Source: Anaerolineae bacterium
GTDB lineage: Bacteria; Chloroflexota; Anaerolineae; Aggregatilineales; Aggregatilineaceae
DNA: 6,209 nt
NCBI GenBank assembly: GCA_018056405.1
Contig: JAGPFT010000192.1
Span: 1 to 6,209 of the forward strand
Direction of reading: 5' to 3'
This document shows positions 1 to 6,209 of the stretch, piece by piece. The notes beneath the pieces were generated by a model, which was not told the DNA's origin, did not search any database, and saw only the letters and a program-made list of their open reading frames with translations. Positions within the stretch are counted from its first letter, which is position 1. Each line of letters opens with the position of its first letter. Both the position numbers and the translations under genes were made by a program.

Positions 1-43
1 ACCTCACCCCCAGCCTCGCTGCGTTCGGCCTGTCCCCTTCTCC
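1..43 (-). repeat. Solitary diverged half-copy of the palindromic repeat family
   Basis: This segment aligns by hand with the reverse complement of 2837-2880, the right end of the large array downstream of recD2. About 38 of 45 alignment columns match, with four mismatches and three single-base gaps. Shared blocks include TCACCCCC, GCCTCGCTGCG and TCGGCC. Only one arm is present: the sequence after CTTCTCC is unique and has no matching GGAGAAGG arm. It is therefore a decayed or truncated copy, or the edge of an element that starts before the window. Together with the array it places inverted copies on both sides of recD2. Confidence 0.75.
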
Positions 44-127
44 GCAATGCAGATCAGCAAAACACGGCTACCACGCACGGCCCTACCGCCTGACAGGTCT
101 TCACGCGCCTGCCGCCGGCACTCCCTG

Positions 128-204
128 TGCGGTAGAATAGCAGAAGCCGGGCGCGCCGCAAACCGGCATGCCCGCCAATGATGGGGAATTGAGCGTAGGT
201 TCTT
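128..204 (+). promoter_or_regulatory. Putative promoter and leader of recD2
   Basis: TAGAAT at 133-138 matches five of six bases of the bacterial -10 consensus and is one of few AT-containing stretches here. No good -35 lies at 16-18 bp; the best is CTGCCG at 109-114, which is weak. A start near 145 would give a leader of about 60 nt. Just after it GCCGG (146-150) can pair with CCGGC (163-167). The Shine-Dalgarno sequence is poor; TAGGT at 196-200 is the only candidate. The preceding bases TGCGGTA recur upstream of the aspartase gene at 2993-2999. The promoter is inferred from sequence only. Confidence 0.35.
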
Positions 205-2415
205 ATGCCCGCACCCGACACACTGACCGGTTCCGTCGAGCGCATCACCTATTACAACGACGAGACCGGCTACTGCGTGCTGCGCCTGCGCCCGCATCAG
301 CTTCCGCTGGGCCGCGACCAACTGGTGACGGTCATTGGCACCATGCCGGAGCTGCAGCCGGGCGAGAGCGTGCGCCTGCAAGGGGAATGGAGCAATCACC
401 CGCAGTACGGGCGGCAGTTTCGCGCCGAGGGAGTGACGCAGATTCGCCCGGCGGACGCCGAAGCCATTCGCCGCTACCTGGGCAGCGGGCTGATCAAGGG
501 CATCGGCCCGGCCACAGCCAGGAAAATCGTGGACACCTTCGGCGAGGACACGCTCGACGTGCTCGACCGCACACCCGACCGCGTGCTAGAAGTGGAGGGA
601 GTGGGCAAGCACCGCGCCCGCCTGATCGCCGAGGCGTGGGTCGAGCAGCAGCACATCAAAGAGGTGATGCTCTTCCTGCAGGGGCACGGCATCAGCACCG
701 GGCTGGCCGTCAAAATCTACAAGCAGTACGGCGACCAGGCCATCGCCATCGTCAGCCGCGATCCCTACCGCCTGGCCGCCGACATCTTCGGCATCGGCTT
801 CAAGACCGCCGACAAGATCGCCCGCGACCTGGGCCTGCCCGCCGACGCGCCCGCGCGCATTGCCGCCGGACTCGCCCATGTCCTGAATGAGGCGACCAAC
901 GAGGGCCACGTCTTCCTGCCGCGCGACGCCCTGGTGACGAGTGCGGCAGAGTTGCTCGGCGTGGAGGCGGAGCGCGTCGAGGAGACGCTGCGCCGCGCCG
1001 CCGGGCGGGGCGATGTGATGGTCGAGGCGGTGCCCGTCCCCGATGGGCTGGAGCAGGTGGAGGCGGTCTACCTGCCGCCCATGTTCCACAGCGAGAAGGG
1101 CGCCGCGCAGCGCCTGGCACAGATCACTCGCACGCCGGCCAGCCGTCTGGCCGACCTGGCGCGCCTTGACCTGGACGCCCTGCTCGCCGATGCGGTGGGC
1201 GGGGCGGGCGCGCTCACCGCCCAGCAGCGCGAGGCCGTGCGTGCCGCGCTGACCCACAAGGTCAGCGTGCTGACCGGCGGCCCCGGCACCGGCAAGACCA
1301 CCACCCTGCGCGCCCTGATCACCGTGCTGGGGCGGACGCGGCACTCGTTCCTGCTCGCCTCACCGACCGGGCGCGCCGCCAAGCGCCTGAGCGAGGCGAC
1401 CGGCCAGCCGGCGCGCACCATTCACCGCATGTTGGGCTTCAGCCCGTCCGAGCGCGGCTTTTTGCACAACGACGAGAATCCGCTCGACGCCGATATGATC
1501 GTCGTGGACGAAGCCTCGATGATCGATCTGGCGCTGTGCTACAGCTTGCTGCGGGCCATCCCGCCGGACGCGCACCTGCTGCTCGTCGGCGACGCCGATC
1601 AACTGCCCAGCGTGGGCGCGGGCAACGTGCTGCACGATGTCATTCGCGGGGCGGTGGGGCCGGTGACGCGGCTGGACGTGATCTTCCGCCAGGCAGAGAC
1701 GAGCCAGATCATCACCAACGCCCATCGCATCAACCGGGGCGAATCGCCGGATACGTCCAACCGGGGCGATGATTTCTTCGTCTTCGTCGAGGAAGACCCG
1801 CAGAAGGCCGCCGCTCTGCTGGTGGAGATCGTGCAGCAGCGCATCCCGGCCCGCTTCGGCCTGGACGCGCTGCAAGATGTGCAGGTGCTCGCCCCGATGT
1901 ATCGCGGGCCGCTCGGCGTGACGGCGCTCAACGACGTGCTGCAAGAGACGCTCAACCCCAACCCGTCCGGGCGCAAGGCGGAGCGGCGGCTGGCCGGGCG
2001 GCTTTTCCGCGTCGGCGATAAAGTGATCCAGATGCGCAACAACTACGAGAAGGATGTCTTCAACGGCGACATCGGGCAGGTGTACGGCTTCGACCTGACC
2101 AACCAGGTCATGACCGTGCGCCTGGACGAGCGCCTGGTGCGCTACGACTTCGCCGAGGCCGACGAGCTGACGCACGCTTACTGCATCAGCGTGCACCGCG
2201 CCCAGGGCAGCGAGTATCCGTGCGTGGTCATGCCTGTCGCCACGCAGCACTACCTGATGTTGCAGCGCAACCTGCTCTACACCGCCGTGACGCGCGCCCG
2301 GCAGCTTGTCGTGCTGGTCGGCACGCGCAAGGCCATCGCCATCGCCGTGCGCAACGACCAGGTTGCCCGGCGCTGGAGCGCGCTGGACTGGCGGCTGCGG
2401 GCGGGGCGGGAGTGA
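205..2415 (+). CDS. recD2: RecD2-family ATP-dependent 5'-3' DNA helicase
   Basis: This is a superfamily 1B helicase of the RecD2/YrrC type, a cytoplasmic enzyme that unwinds DNA 5' to 3' without RecBC and acts in DNA repair and replication-fork maintenance. At 736 residues it is close to known RecD2 proteins (roughly 715-800). The N-terminus (about 1-85) resembles the YrrC_N/OB-like region. Helix-hairpin-helix motifs follow: GLIKGIGP near 95-102, EGVGK near 131-135 and FGIGFKTAD near 195-203. The motor then shows Walker A GGPGTGKT (358-365), motif Ia SPTGRAAKRL (386-395), Walker B VVDEAS (433-438), motif III VGDADQLPSVG (461-471), motif IV FRQ (494-496), an SH3-like insertion around 595-640, motif V with SVHRAQGSEYP (662-672) and motif VI YTAVTRAR (692-699). 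An in-frame TAG at 196-198 forces the ATG at 205 as start. No recB or recC is visible. The gene appears intact. Confidence 0.96.
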   Translation: MPAPDTLTGSVERITYYNDETGYCVLRLRPHQLPLGRDQLVTVIGTMPELQPGESVRLQGEWSNHPQYGRQFRAEGVTQIRPADAEAIRRYLGSGLIKGIGPATARKIVDTFGEDTLDVLDRTPDRVLEVEGVGKHRARLIAEAWVEQQHIKEVMLFLQGHGISTGLAVKIYKQYGDQAIAIVSRDPYRLAADIFGIGFKTADKIARDLGLPADAPARIAAGLAHVLNEATNEGHVFLPRDALVTSAAELLGVEAERVEETLRRAAGRGDVMVEAVPVPDGLEQVEAVYLPPMFHSEKGAAQRLAQITRTPASRLADLARLDLDALLADAVGGAGALTAQQREAVRAALTHKVSVLTGGPGTGKTTTLRALITVLGRTRHSFLLASPTGRAAKRLSEATGQPARTIHRMLGFSPSERGFLHNDENPLDADMIVVDEASMIDLALCYSLLRAIPPDAHLLLVGDADQLPSVGAGNVLHDVIRGAVGPVTRLDVIFRQAETSQIITNAHRINRGESPDTSNRGDDFFVFVEEDPQKAAALLVEIVQQRIPARFGLDALQDVQVLAPMYRGPLGVTALNDVLQETLNPNPSGRKAERRLAGRLFRVGDKVIQMRNNYEKDVFNGDIGQVYGFDLTNQVMTVRLDERLVRYDFAEADELTHAYCISVHRAQGSEYPCVVMPVATQHYLMLQRNLLYTAVTRARQLVVLVGTRKAIAIAVRNDQVARRWSALDWRLRAGRE

Positions 2416-2488
2416 GGTGCGCATGGGGCGTATGGCGTGTCACCCGCTGTAGGGTTATACCAAGCCGACACGGGGGACGTGTGGGTTT
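2416..2488. other. recD2 3' flank with a weak hairpin
   Basis: This short non-coding stretch follows the helicase stop codon. ACACG (2468-2472) can pair with CGTGT (2478-2482) around a GGGGA loop, and GGGTTTAC follows. The stem is only 5 bp and the T run is three bases, so it is a poor intrinsic terminator. Transcription from recD2 may instead end in the strong GC hairpins of the adjoining array. Nothing else is recognisable here. Confidence 0.3.
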
Positions 2489-2503
2489 ACCTCACCCCTC
2501 AAT

Positions 2504-2527
2504 CCCCTCTCCACACGCGGAGAGGGG
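2504..2527. repeat. Palindrome A1 (loop ACACGC)
   Basis: CCCCTCTCC (2504-2512) pairs perfectly with GGAGAGGGG (2519-2527). It is the first unit of the array and is followed by the variant linker containing TTAACC. Confidence 0.9.
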
Positions 2528-2547
2528 ACTTAACCACACCATGACTC

Positions 2548-2571
2548 CCCCTCTCCACACGCGGAGAGGGG
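2548..2571. repeat. Palindrome A2 (loop ACACGC)
   Basis: CCCCTCTCC (2548-2556) pairs with GGAGAGGGG (2563-2571). It lies exactly 44 bp after A1. Confidence 0.9.
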
Positions 2572-2590
2572 ACTTGACCACACCATGACT

Positions 2591-2617
2591 CCCCCTCTCC
2601 ACCACGTGGAGAGAGGG
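2591..2617. repeat. Palindrome B1 (CACGTG core, imperfect arm)
   Basis: CTCTCCAC (2595-2602) pairs with GTGGAGAG (2606-2613) around CAC. The outer right arm reads AGGG instead of the GGGG seen in B2, which breaks the otherwise perfect stem. Confidence 0.85.
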
Positions 2618-2689
2618 CCGGGGGGTGAGGCTAAGCCCCGCCGCGCCCCCATCACCCTCACCCCGCTCGGCGCTGGCGCGCCTCGCCTC

Positions 2690-2713
2690 CCCCTCTCCAC
2701 ACGCGGAGAGGGG
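2690..2713. repeat. Palindrome A3 (loop ACACGC)
   Basis: CCCCTCTCC (2690-2698) pairs with GGAGAGGGG (2705-2713). It is the counterpart of A2 in the second tandem copy. Confidence 0.9.
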
Positions 2714-2732
2714 ACTTGACCACACCATGACT

Positions 2733-2759
2733 CCCCCTCTCCACCACGTGGAGAGGGGG
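2733..2759. repeat. Palindrome B2 (perfect 12-bp stem)
   Basis: CCCCCTCTCCAC (2733-2744) pairs perfectly with GTGGAGAGGGGG (2748-2759) around a CAC loop. This is the strongest hairpin in the array. Confidence 0.9.
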
Positions 2760-2820
2760 CCGGGGGGTGAGGCTAAGCCCCCATCACCCTCACCCCGCTC
2801 GGCGCTGGCGCGCCTCGCCT

Positions 2821-2846
2821 CCCCCTCTCCACACGCGGAGAGGGGG
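2821..2846. repeat. Palindrome A4 (10-bp stem)
   Basis: CCCCCTCTCC (2821-2830) pairs with GGAGAGGGGG (2837-2846) around ACACGC. A second stem follows directly: CTGGCC (2847-2852) with GGCCAG (2864-2869). That second part is the segment matched by the solitary copy at 1-43. Confidence 0.9.
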
Positions 2847-2880
2847 CTGGCCGAGCGCAGCGAGGCCAGGGGGTGAGGGT

Positions 2881-2992
2881 GATCGGTCGCTCTCTCAATG
2901 CTTCTCACGCTGCTGTCCGCCCCTGAACTCTACGAGGGGGAAAGGGAGAAAAGCTGCGGACTTGCTCAAATGGGTGCCCGTGTAGTTCGTTT
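2881..2992. other. Non-coding spacer with degenerate hairpin
   Basis: CCCCT (2920-2924) can pair with AGGGG (2935-2939), and this sits inside GTCCGC (2915-2920)/GCGGAC (2956-2961), although the two pairings share one base. The purine-rich GAGGGGGAAAGGGAG stretch looks like a decayed relative of the neighbouring repeats. An open frame running from 2898 into the aspartase gene crosses this region, but it has no ribosome-binding site and looks like a chance extension. Confidence 0.35.
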
Positions 2993-3003
2993 TGCGGTAC
3001 CCT
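2993..3003 (+). promoter_or_regulatory. Candidate promoter of the aspartase-his unit
   Basis: TGCGGTACCCT includes TACCCT (2998-3003), a weak TAnnnT -10 match. The same TGCGGTA heptamer precedes the better -10 candidate of recD2 (128-134). A start near 3010 would leave a 65-nt leader before the ATG at 3075. No convincing -35 is visible. The call rests on position and on the shared heptamer. Confidence 0.28.
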
Positions 3004-3010
3004 ATGGCAA

Positions 3011-3044
3011 CCGCCCGCTGCGCCTGAACACTTCAGACGGGCGG
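3011..3044 (+). promoter_or_regulatory. Composite stem-loop in the 5' leader
   Basis: CCGCCCG (3011-3017) pairs with CGGGCGG (3038-3044). Inside it CTGAA (3024-3028) pairs with TTCAG (3032-3036) around a CAC loop, with an asymmetric bulge of six bases against one. It begins about where transcription would start and ends 20 nt before the Shine-Dalgarno sequence. It could stabilise the mRNA, act as a leader control element, or, as DNA, be a protein-binding inverted repeat. It matches no riboswitch class that I recognise, and no T run follows it. Confidence 0.45.
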
Positions 3045-3064
3045 CATTCCGGCAATCGAGAATC

Positions 3065-3070
3065 AGGAGG
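3065..3070 (+). promoter_or_regulatory. Shine-Dalgarno AGGAGG that fixes the 3075 start
   Basis: A full-consensus AGGAGG lies 4 nt before the ATG at 3075. It supports this start over the upstream in-frame ATG at 2898, which has no ribosome-binding site. Confidence 0.8.
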
Positions 3071-3074
3071 TCTG

Positions 3075-4982
3075 ATGGCCCCCAATACCCTCAGCCAGAT
3101 GCTGCACAAGACCCGCCTGTTTGAGACGCTGGACGACGACGCTCTGAGCGTAGTGGCAGGGCTGGTCGAGGTGATCGAATGTCAGCCTCAGCAGTATCTG
3201 TTCCACGAGCGCCAGCCCCGCGAATCCGTGATGATCGTGGAGAGCGGTGAGGTCGTCGTGACGCATGGCATTGGACAGCGCCCGGTCACGCTGGCGACGC
3301 TCGGCCCCGGCGCGCTGCTCGGCGAGCGCCTGCTGCTGGGCAGCCCGACTCACGTCGCATCGGCCTATGCCAAAACCGCCGTGCGCGTGCTGTCGTTTTC
3401 GCGGGCTGCCCTGGAGCAGTTGGCTGAAAAGCACCCGGACATCTACCAGCAACTCGAAGCGGCGGCAGCAGCTACCTTAAGCGAGCGGCTCACCTATTCA
3501 GCGGCGCAGCAGGCCGGCAGTGGCTCGCCCGTGCCCTCCGGTCGCTACCGGATTGAACAGGACTCGCTGGGGGAGCGGCGTCTTCCTGAAGAAGTCTACT
3601 ACGGCGTGCAGACTCAGCGGGCGGTCGAGAATTTCCCGATCTCGGACATGCCGATCAGCAAGTATCCATTCCTGATCGAGGCGTTGGGCTGCGTCAAACA
3701 GGCGTCGGCCCTGGCCAACCGGGACCTGGGCCTGCTCGATCCGCACGTGGCGGCGGCCATCATCGCAGCGGCGGAAGAAGTCCGCCGCGGGATGTGGACG
3801 GGCCAGTTTGTGGTGGATGTCATCCAGGGCGGGGCCGGTACGTCCACCAACATGAACGCGAATGAGGTGATCGCCAACCGCGCCCTGGAATTGCTGGGGC
3901 ATCGCAAGGGCGAGTATGCGTATGTTCACCCGCTCAACCATGTGAACTTGTCGCAGAGCACCAACGACGTGTACCCGACATCGCTCAAGATCGCGCTGCA
4001 TTTCTCCATCAGCGATCTGCTGCAAGCGATGCGCGAGCTGCGGGACGGCTTCGCGGCCAAAGCCGACGAATTCAGCGATGTGATCAAAATGGGGCGCACC
4101 CAGCTTCAGGACGCAGTGCCGATGACGTTGGGGCAGGAATTCAGTACCTATGCTGTGATGCTGGACGAAGACATGGAGCGGCTGCGCGAGGCGGCACAGC
4201 TTATTCTGGAGATCAACATGGGGGCGACGGCCATCGGCACCGGCATCAACGCGCACCCGGAGTTTGCCGCGCGCGTGTGCCAGCACCTGCGCAAGCTGAC
4301 CGGCATTCCGCTGGTGATCTCGCCCAACCTGGTCGAGGCCACGCAGGATACCGGCGTTTTTGTGCAGTTGTCGGGCGTGCTCAAGCGCATCGCGGTCAAG
4401 CTGTCGAAGACGGCCAACGATCTGCGCCTGCTGTCATCGGGGCCGCGCGCCGGCCTGCACGAGATCAACCTGCCGGCGGTGCAGCCGGGGTCGTCCATCA
4501 TGCCGGGCAAGGTCAATCCGGTCATTCCGGAGGTCGTCAACCAGGTGGCCTTCGACGTGATCGGCAACGATGTCACGGTGACGATGGCGGCCCAGGCCGG
4601 GCAGCTTCAACTGAACGTGATGGAGCCGATCATCGCCTACGCGCTGTTCAACAGCCTCACCCATCTGCGCAACGCCTGCCGCGTCTTCCTGACGCGCTGT
4701 GTGGAGGGCATCACCGCCAACCGCGAGCACCTACGCCAAATGGTCGAGAACTCGATTGGTATCGTGACCGCGCTCAACCCGTATATCGGCTATGACCAGT
4801 CTGCCGCCATTGCCAAAGAGGCGCTGACCAGCGGTCGCGGGGTGGTTGAGCTGGTGTTGGAACGTGGCCTGCTCACGCGCGAGCAGGTGGACGAGATTCT
4901 CAATCCAGAGCACATGGTCGCCCCGCGCTGGAAAGCGGAGCAGCCGCCGCTGGAGCCTGGCGGTGAGGAGGCTCCTTCATGA
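3075..4982 (+). CDS. aspA: Aspartate ammonia-lyase with N-terminal cNMP-binding-like domain
   Basis: This 635-residue fusion is cytoplasmic, with no signal peptide or membrane segment. Residues about 8-130 resemble a CRP-type cyclic-nucleotide-binding beta-roll and C-helix, with no DNA-binding HTH. The cassette keeps G83-E84, but the expected Arg-Ser/Thr is replaced by T92-H-V-A-S, so canonical cAMP binding is doubtful. A Gly/Ser/Pro linker (about 145-156) leads to a full-length aspartase (157-620) that closely follows E. coli AspA. Visible motifs are GGAGTSTNMN (252-261), SQSTND (293-298), GRTQLQDAVP (340-349) and the family loop GSSIMPGKVNP (472-482), where S473 corresponds to the catalytic base. 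The reaction is L-aspartate to fumarate plus ammonia, reversible. The GRTQLQDAVP form favours aspartase over fumarase (GRTHL.DA). The family is tetrameric and about 470 residues long, so the sensor adds about 155. The C-terminal tail is Pro/Glu-rich. The stop overlaps the hisH start. Confidence 0.93.
   Translation: MAPNTLSQMLHKTRLFETLDDDALSVVAGLVEVIECQPQQYLFHERQPRESVMIVESGEVVVTHGIGQRPVTLATLGPGALLGERLLLGSPTHVASAYAKTAVRVLSFSRAALEQLAEKHPDIYQQLEAAAAATLSERLTYSAAQQAGSGSPVPSGRYRIEQDSLGERRLPEEVYYGVQTQRAVENFPISDMPISKYPFLIEALGCVKQASALANRDLGLLDPHVAAAIIAAAEEVRRGMWTGQFVVDVIQGGAGTSTNMNANEVIANRALELLGHRKGEYAYVHPLNHVNLSQSTNDVYPTSLKIALHFSISDLLQAMRELRDGFAAKADEFSDVIKMGRTQLQDAVPMTLGQEFSTYAVMLDEDMERLREAAQLILEINMGATAIGTGINAHPEFAARVCQHLRKLTGIPLVISPNLVEATQDTGVFVQLSGVLKRIAVKLSKTANDLRLLSSGPRAGLHEINLPAVQPGSSIMPGKVNPVIPEVVNQVAFDVIGNDVTVTMAAQAGQLQLNVMEPIIAYALFNSLTHLRNACRVFLTRCVEGITANREHLRQMVENSIGIVTALNPYIGYDQSAAIAKEALTSGRGVVELVLERGLLTREQVDEILNPEHMVAPRWKAEQPPLEPGGEEAPS
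4966..4971 (+). promoter_or_regulatory. Shine-Dalgarno of hisH inside the lyase gene
   Basis: AGGAGG lies 7 nt before the hisH ATG and within the last codons of the lyase gene. With the ATGA stop/start overlap it indicates translational coupling. Confidence 0.8.
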
Positions 4983-5587
4983 TCGCCATTATTGACTATG
5001 GCGCGGGCAACCTGCGCAGCGTGCGCAACGCCCTGGCCCACCTGGGCGCGGATGTGATCACCCTCACCACGCCGGACGGGTTGGCTGGCGTGGACAAGAT
5101 CGTGCTGCCCGGTGTGGGCGCGTTCGGCGCGGGGATGGACGCCCTGCGCGCGGCGGGCTTCGAGGGGCCGCTGAAAGAAGCAGCGGCGGCGGGCGTGCCG
5201 CTGATCGGCATCTGCCTGGGGATGCAGTACCTCTTCGAGTCCAGCGACGAGATGGGCCTGCATCGCGGGCTGGGGCTACTGGCGGGCCGCGTGACGCGCT
5301 TCCCCGTCGCCGGGCCGAAGGTGCCGCACATCGGCTGGAACCAGCTTCACATCCGGCGCGGGCACCCCTTGCTGGCCGGCATCCAGGACGGGGCTTATGC
5401 CTACTTCGTGCACTCGTACTACGTGGACGCGGGCGAGGCGGGCGACGTGCTGGCGACGACCGAGTACGGCATCGAATACGCCTCGGTGGTGGCGCGCGGC
5501 AATCTGTTCGGCATCCAGCCGCACCCAGAAAAGAGCCAGGCGGTGGGCCTGCGCATCCTGCGCAACTTCGTGGAGCTGCGAGCATGA
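4979..5587 (+). CDS. hisH: Imidazole glycerol phosphate synthase subunit HisH
   Basis: HisH is the class I glutamine amidotransferase subunit of IGP synthase. It hydrolyses glutamine and passes ammonia to HisF, which converts PRFAR to IGP and AICAR in histidine biosynthesis. The 202-residue protein has the usual length. It opens with IIDYGAGNL (4-12), carries the oxyanion-strand PGVGAF (44-49) and the nucleophile elbow GICLGMQ with Cys79, and ends with QPHPEKS holding His182 and Glu184, so the catalytic triad is complete. PHIGWN (116-121) is also typical of HisH. The start overlaps the lyase stop by 4 nt and the stop overlaps the hisA start by 4 nt, placing it inside a coupled operon. Its partner hisF is not in the window and may follow hisA. 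Confidence 0.97.
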   Translation: MIAIIDYGAGNLRSVRNALAHLGADVITLTTPDGLAGVDKIVLPGVGAFGAGMDALRAAGFEGPLKEAAAAGVPLIGICLGMQYLFESSDEMGLHRGLGLLAGRVTRFPVAGPKVPHIGWNQLHIRRGHPLLAGIQDGAYAYFVHSYYVDAGEAGDVLATTEYGIEYASVVARGNLFGIQPHPEKSQAVGLRILRNFVELRA

Positions 5588-6209
5588 TCGTCTATCCGGC
5601 CATTGACCTGCGGCGCGGGCGCGTGGTGCGCCTCAAATACGGCGACCCGGCCCAGGAGACTGTGCACAGCGACGATCCGGTGGCCGTTGCGGAGCGTTGG
5701 CGGGCGGCGGGCGCGGCCTGGCTGCACGTGGTCAACCTGGATGGGGCGCTCGGCGAGGCGACACTGGCCCTCGACGCCCTGCGCGCCCTCGCCGGCGTGG
5801 GGCTGCCGGTGCAATTCGGCGGGGGGCTGCGGGCGCTCGACGATGCGGCGCGCGCCCTGGACGCGGGGGCGGCGCGCGTCGTGCTGGGCACGCTCGCTGT
5901 CCAGCAGCCGGACGCGGCGGGCGAGGCTGTGACCCGCTTCGGCGCGGAGGCGGTGACAGTGGCCCTCGACGCGCGCGGCGGGCGCGTGGCAACGCATGGC
6001 TGGCAGCAGGCCAGCGCATGGACTCCGCTGGAACTGGGCGCGCGCTTCGCGCAGATGGGCGTGATTCACGCGCTCTATACCGACGTATCGCGCGACGGCG
6101 ACCTGTCCGGGGTGAACGTGGAAGCGACGGCAGCGCTGGCGCGGGCGACCGGTCTGGCGGTGATCGCGTCGGGCGGCGTCGCCTCGCTGGAGGACGTGCG
6201 CCGTCTGCG
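5584..6209 (+). CDS. hisA: HisA, ProFAR isomerase (3' end beyond window)
   Basis: This is 1-(5-phosphoribosyl)-5-[(5-phosphoribosylamino)methylideneamino]imidazole-4-carboxamide isomerase. It is a TIM barrel that opens the ribose of ProFAR by an Amadori rearrangement to give PRFAR, the substrate of HisH-HisF. The frame is open to the window edge: 208 codons plus two bases are present of the usual 240 or so. Visible features are YPAIDL with the catalytic-type Asp8, the phosphate-binding QFGGGLR (77-83), VALDARGG with the second acid Asp129, HGWQQAS (138-144), YTDVSRDG (165-172) and IASGGVAS (194-201), the second phosphate-binding loop. GGAG at 5572-5575 lies 8 nt before the ATG, and the start overlaps the hisH stop. 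The two Asp residues and the GWQ motif favour HisA over HisF. A dual-function PriA role cannot be excluded from sequence alone. Confidence 0.96.
   Translation, partial: MIVYPAIDLRRGRVVRLKYGDPAQETVHSDDPVAVAERWRAAGAAWLHVVNLDGALGEATLALDALRALAGVGLPVQFGGGLRALDDAARALDAGAARVVLGTLAVQQPDAAGEAVTRFGAEAVTVALDARGGRVATHGWQQASAWTPLELGARFAQMGVIHALYTDVSRDGDLSGVNVEATAALARATGLAVIASGGVASLEDVRRL

Larger units (their letters stand above)
2547..2820. repeat. Imperfect tandem duplication inside the array
   Basis: Copy 1 (2547-2688, 142 bp) and copy 2 (2689-2820, 132 bp) each run A palindrome, 19-nt linker, B palindrome, GGGGTGAGGCTAAGCCCC, and a CTCGGCGCTGGCGCGCCTCG block. The 10-bp length difference is an extra CGCCGCGCCC-type segment near 2638-2648 of copy 1. 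The B palindromes also differ by one base in the right arm (GAGAGAGGG versus GAGAGGGGG). The near identity suggests recent duplication or ongoing homogenisation. Confidence 0.85.
2489..2880. repeat. Array of six palindromes, MITE/REP-like
   Basis: The array opens with ACCTCACCCCTCAATCCCC and closes with GGCCAGGGGGTGAGGGT, so its ends are inverted versions of each other. Between them lie six near-identical palindromes of two types. Type A (four copies) has a 9-10 bp stem CCCCTCTCC/GGAGAGGGG around the loop ACACGC. Type B (two copies) has stem CCCCCTCTCCAC/GTGGAGAGGGGG around CAC, with an internal CACGTG. The order is A-A-B-A-B-A. The first three units and the A3-B2 pair are spaced at 44 bp, joined by the conserved linker ACTTGACCACACCATGACT (first linker has TTAACC). 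The element carries no transposase or other plausible gene. Short ORFs in it on both strands are low-complexity translations of the repeat. It could terminate transcription from either side. Confidence 0.9.

Overview
The window is GC-rich (by eye about two thirds G+C) and reads as a bacterial chromosome segment. Three things together suggest an Anaerolineae-like member of the Chloroflexota: high GC, a stand-alone RecD2-type helicase, and dense palindromic repeats of the CCTCACCCC...CCTCTCC / GGAGAGG...GGGGTGAGG type. This placement is an inference from style, not from a marker gene. All recognised genes lie on the + strand.

Layout: (1) Positions 1-204 hold a solitary, diverged half-copy of the palindromic repeat (1-43), then a leader with a plausible -10 box. 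(2) Positions 205-2415 encode a complete RecD2-family 5'-3' DNA helicase with every expected SF1B motif. (3) Positions 2416-3074 carry no gene. They hold a ~390-bp array of six near-identical palindromes with a nested tandem duplication, a degenerate hairpin, and the promoter and leader region of the next gene, which contains a composite stem-loop. (4) Positions 3075-4982 encode a two-domain protein: an N-terminal CRP-like cyclic-nucleotide-binding fold joined to a full-length aspartate ammonia-lyase. (5) Positions 4979-5587 encode HisH, the glutaminase subunit of imidazole-glycerol-phosphate synthase. (6) Positions 5584-6209 encode HisA, cut off by the window end.

The last three genes form one tight unit. 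The lyase stop overlaps the hisH start (ATGA), and the hisH stop overlaps the hisA start (ATGA), so they are probably co-transcribed and translationally coupled. HisA makes PRFAR, and HisH supplies ammonia to HisF (not in the window) to convert it to IGP and AICAR. Aspartase interconverts aspartate with fumarate plus ammonia, so the cluster joins two ammonia-handling steps.

The most interesting item is the sensor-like domain on the aspartase. It keeps the Gly-Glu of the cyclic-nucleotide phosphate-binding cassette but lacks the usual phosphate-contacting Arg. It may therefore bind another ligand, or act only in structure or oligomerisation. The helicase is separated from this unit by the repeat array and appears functionally unrelated.
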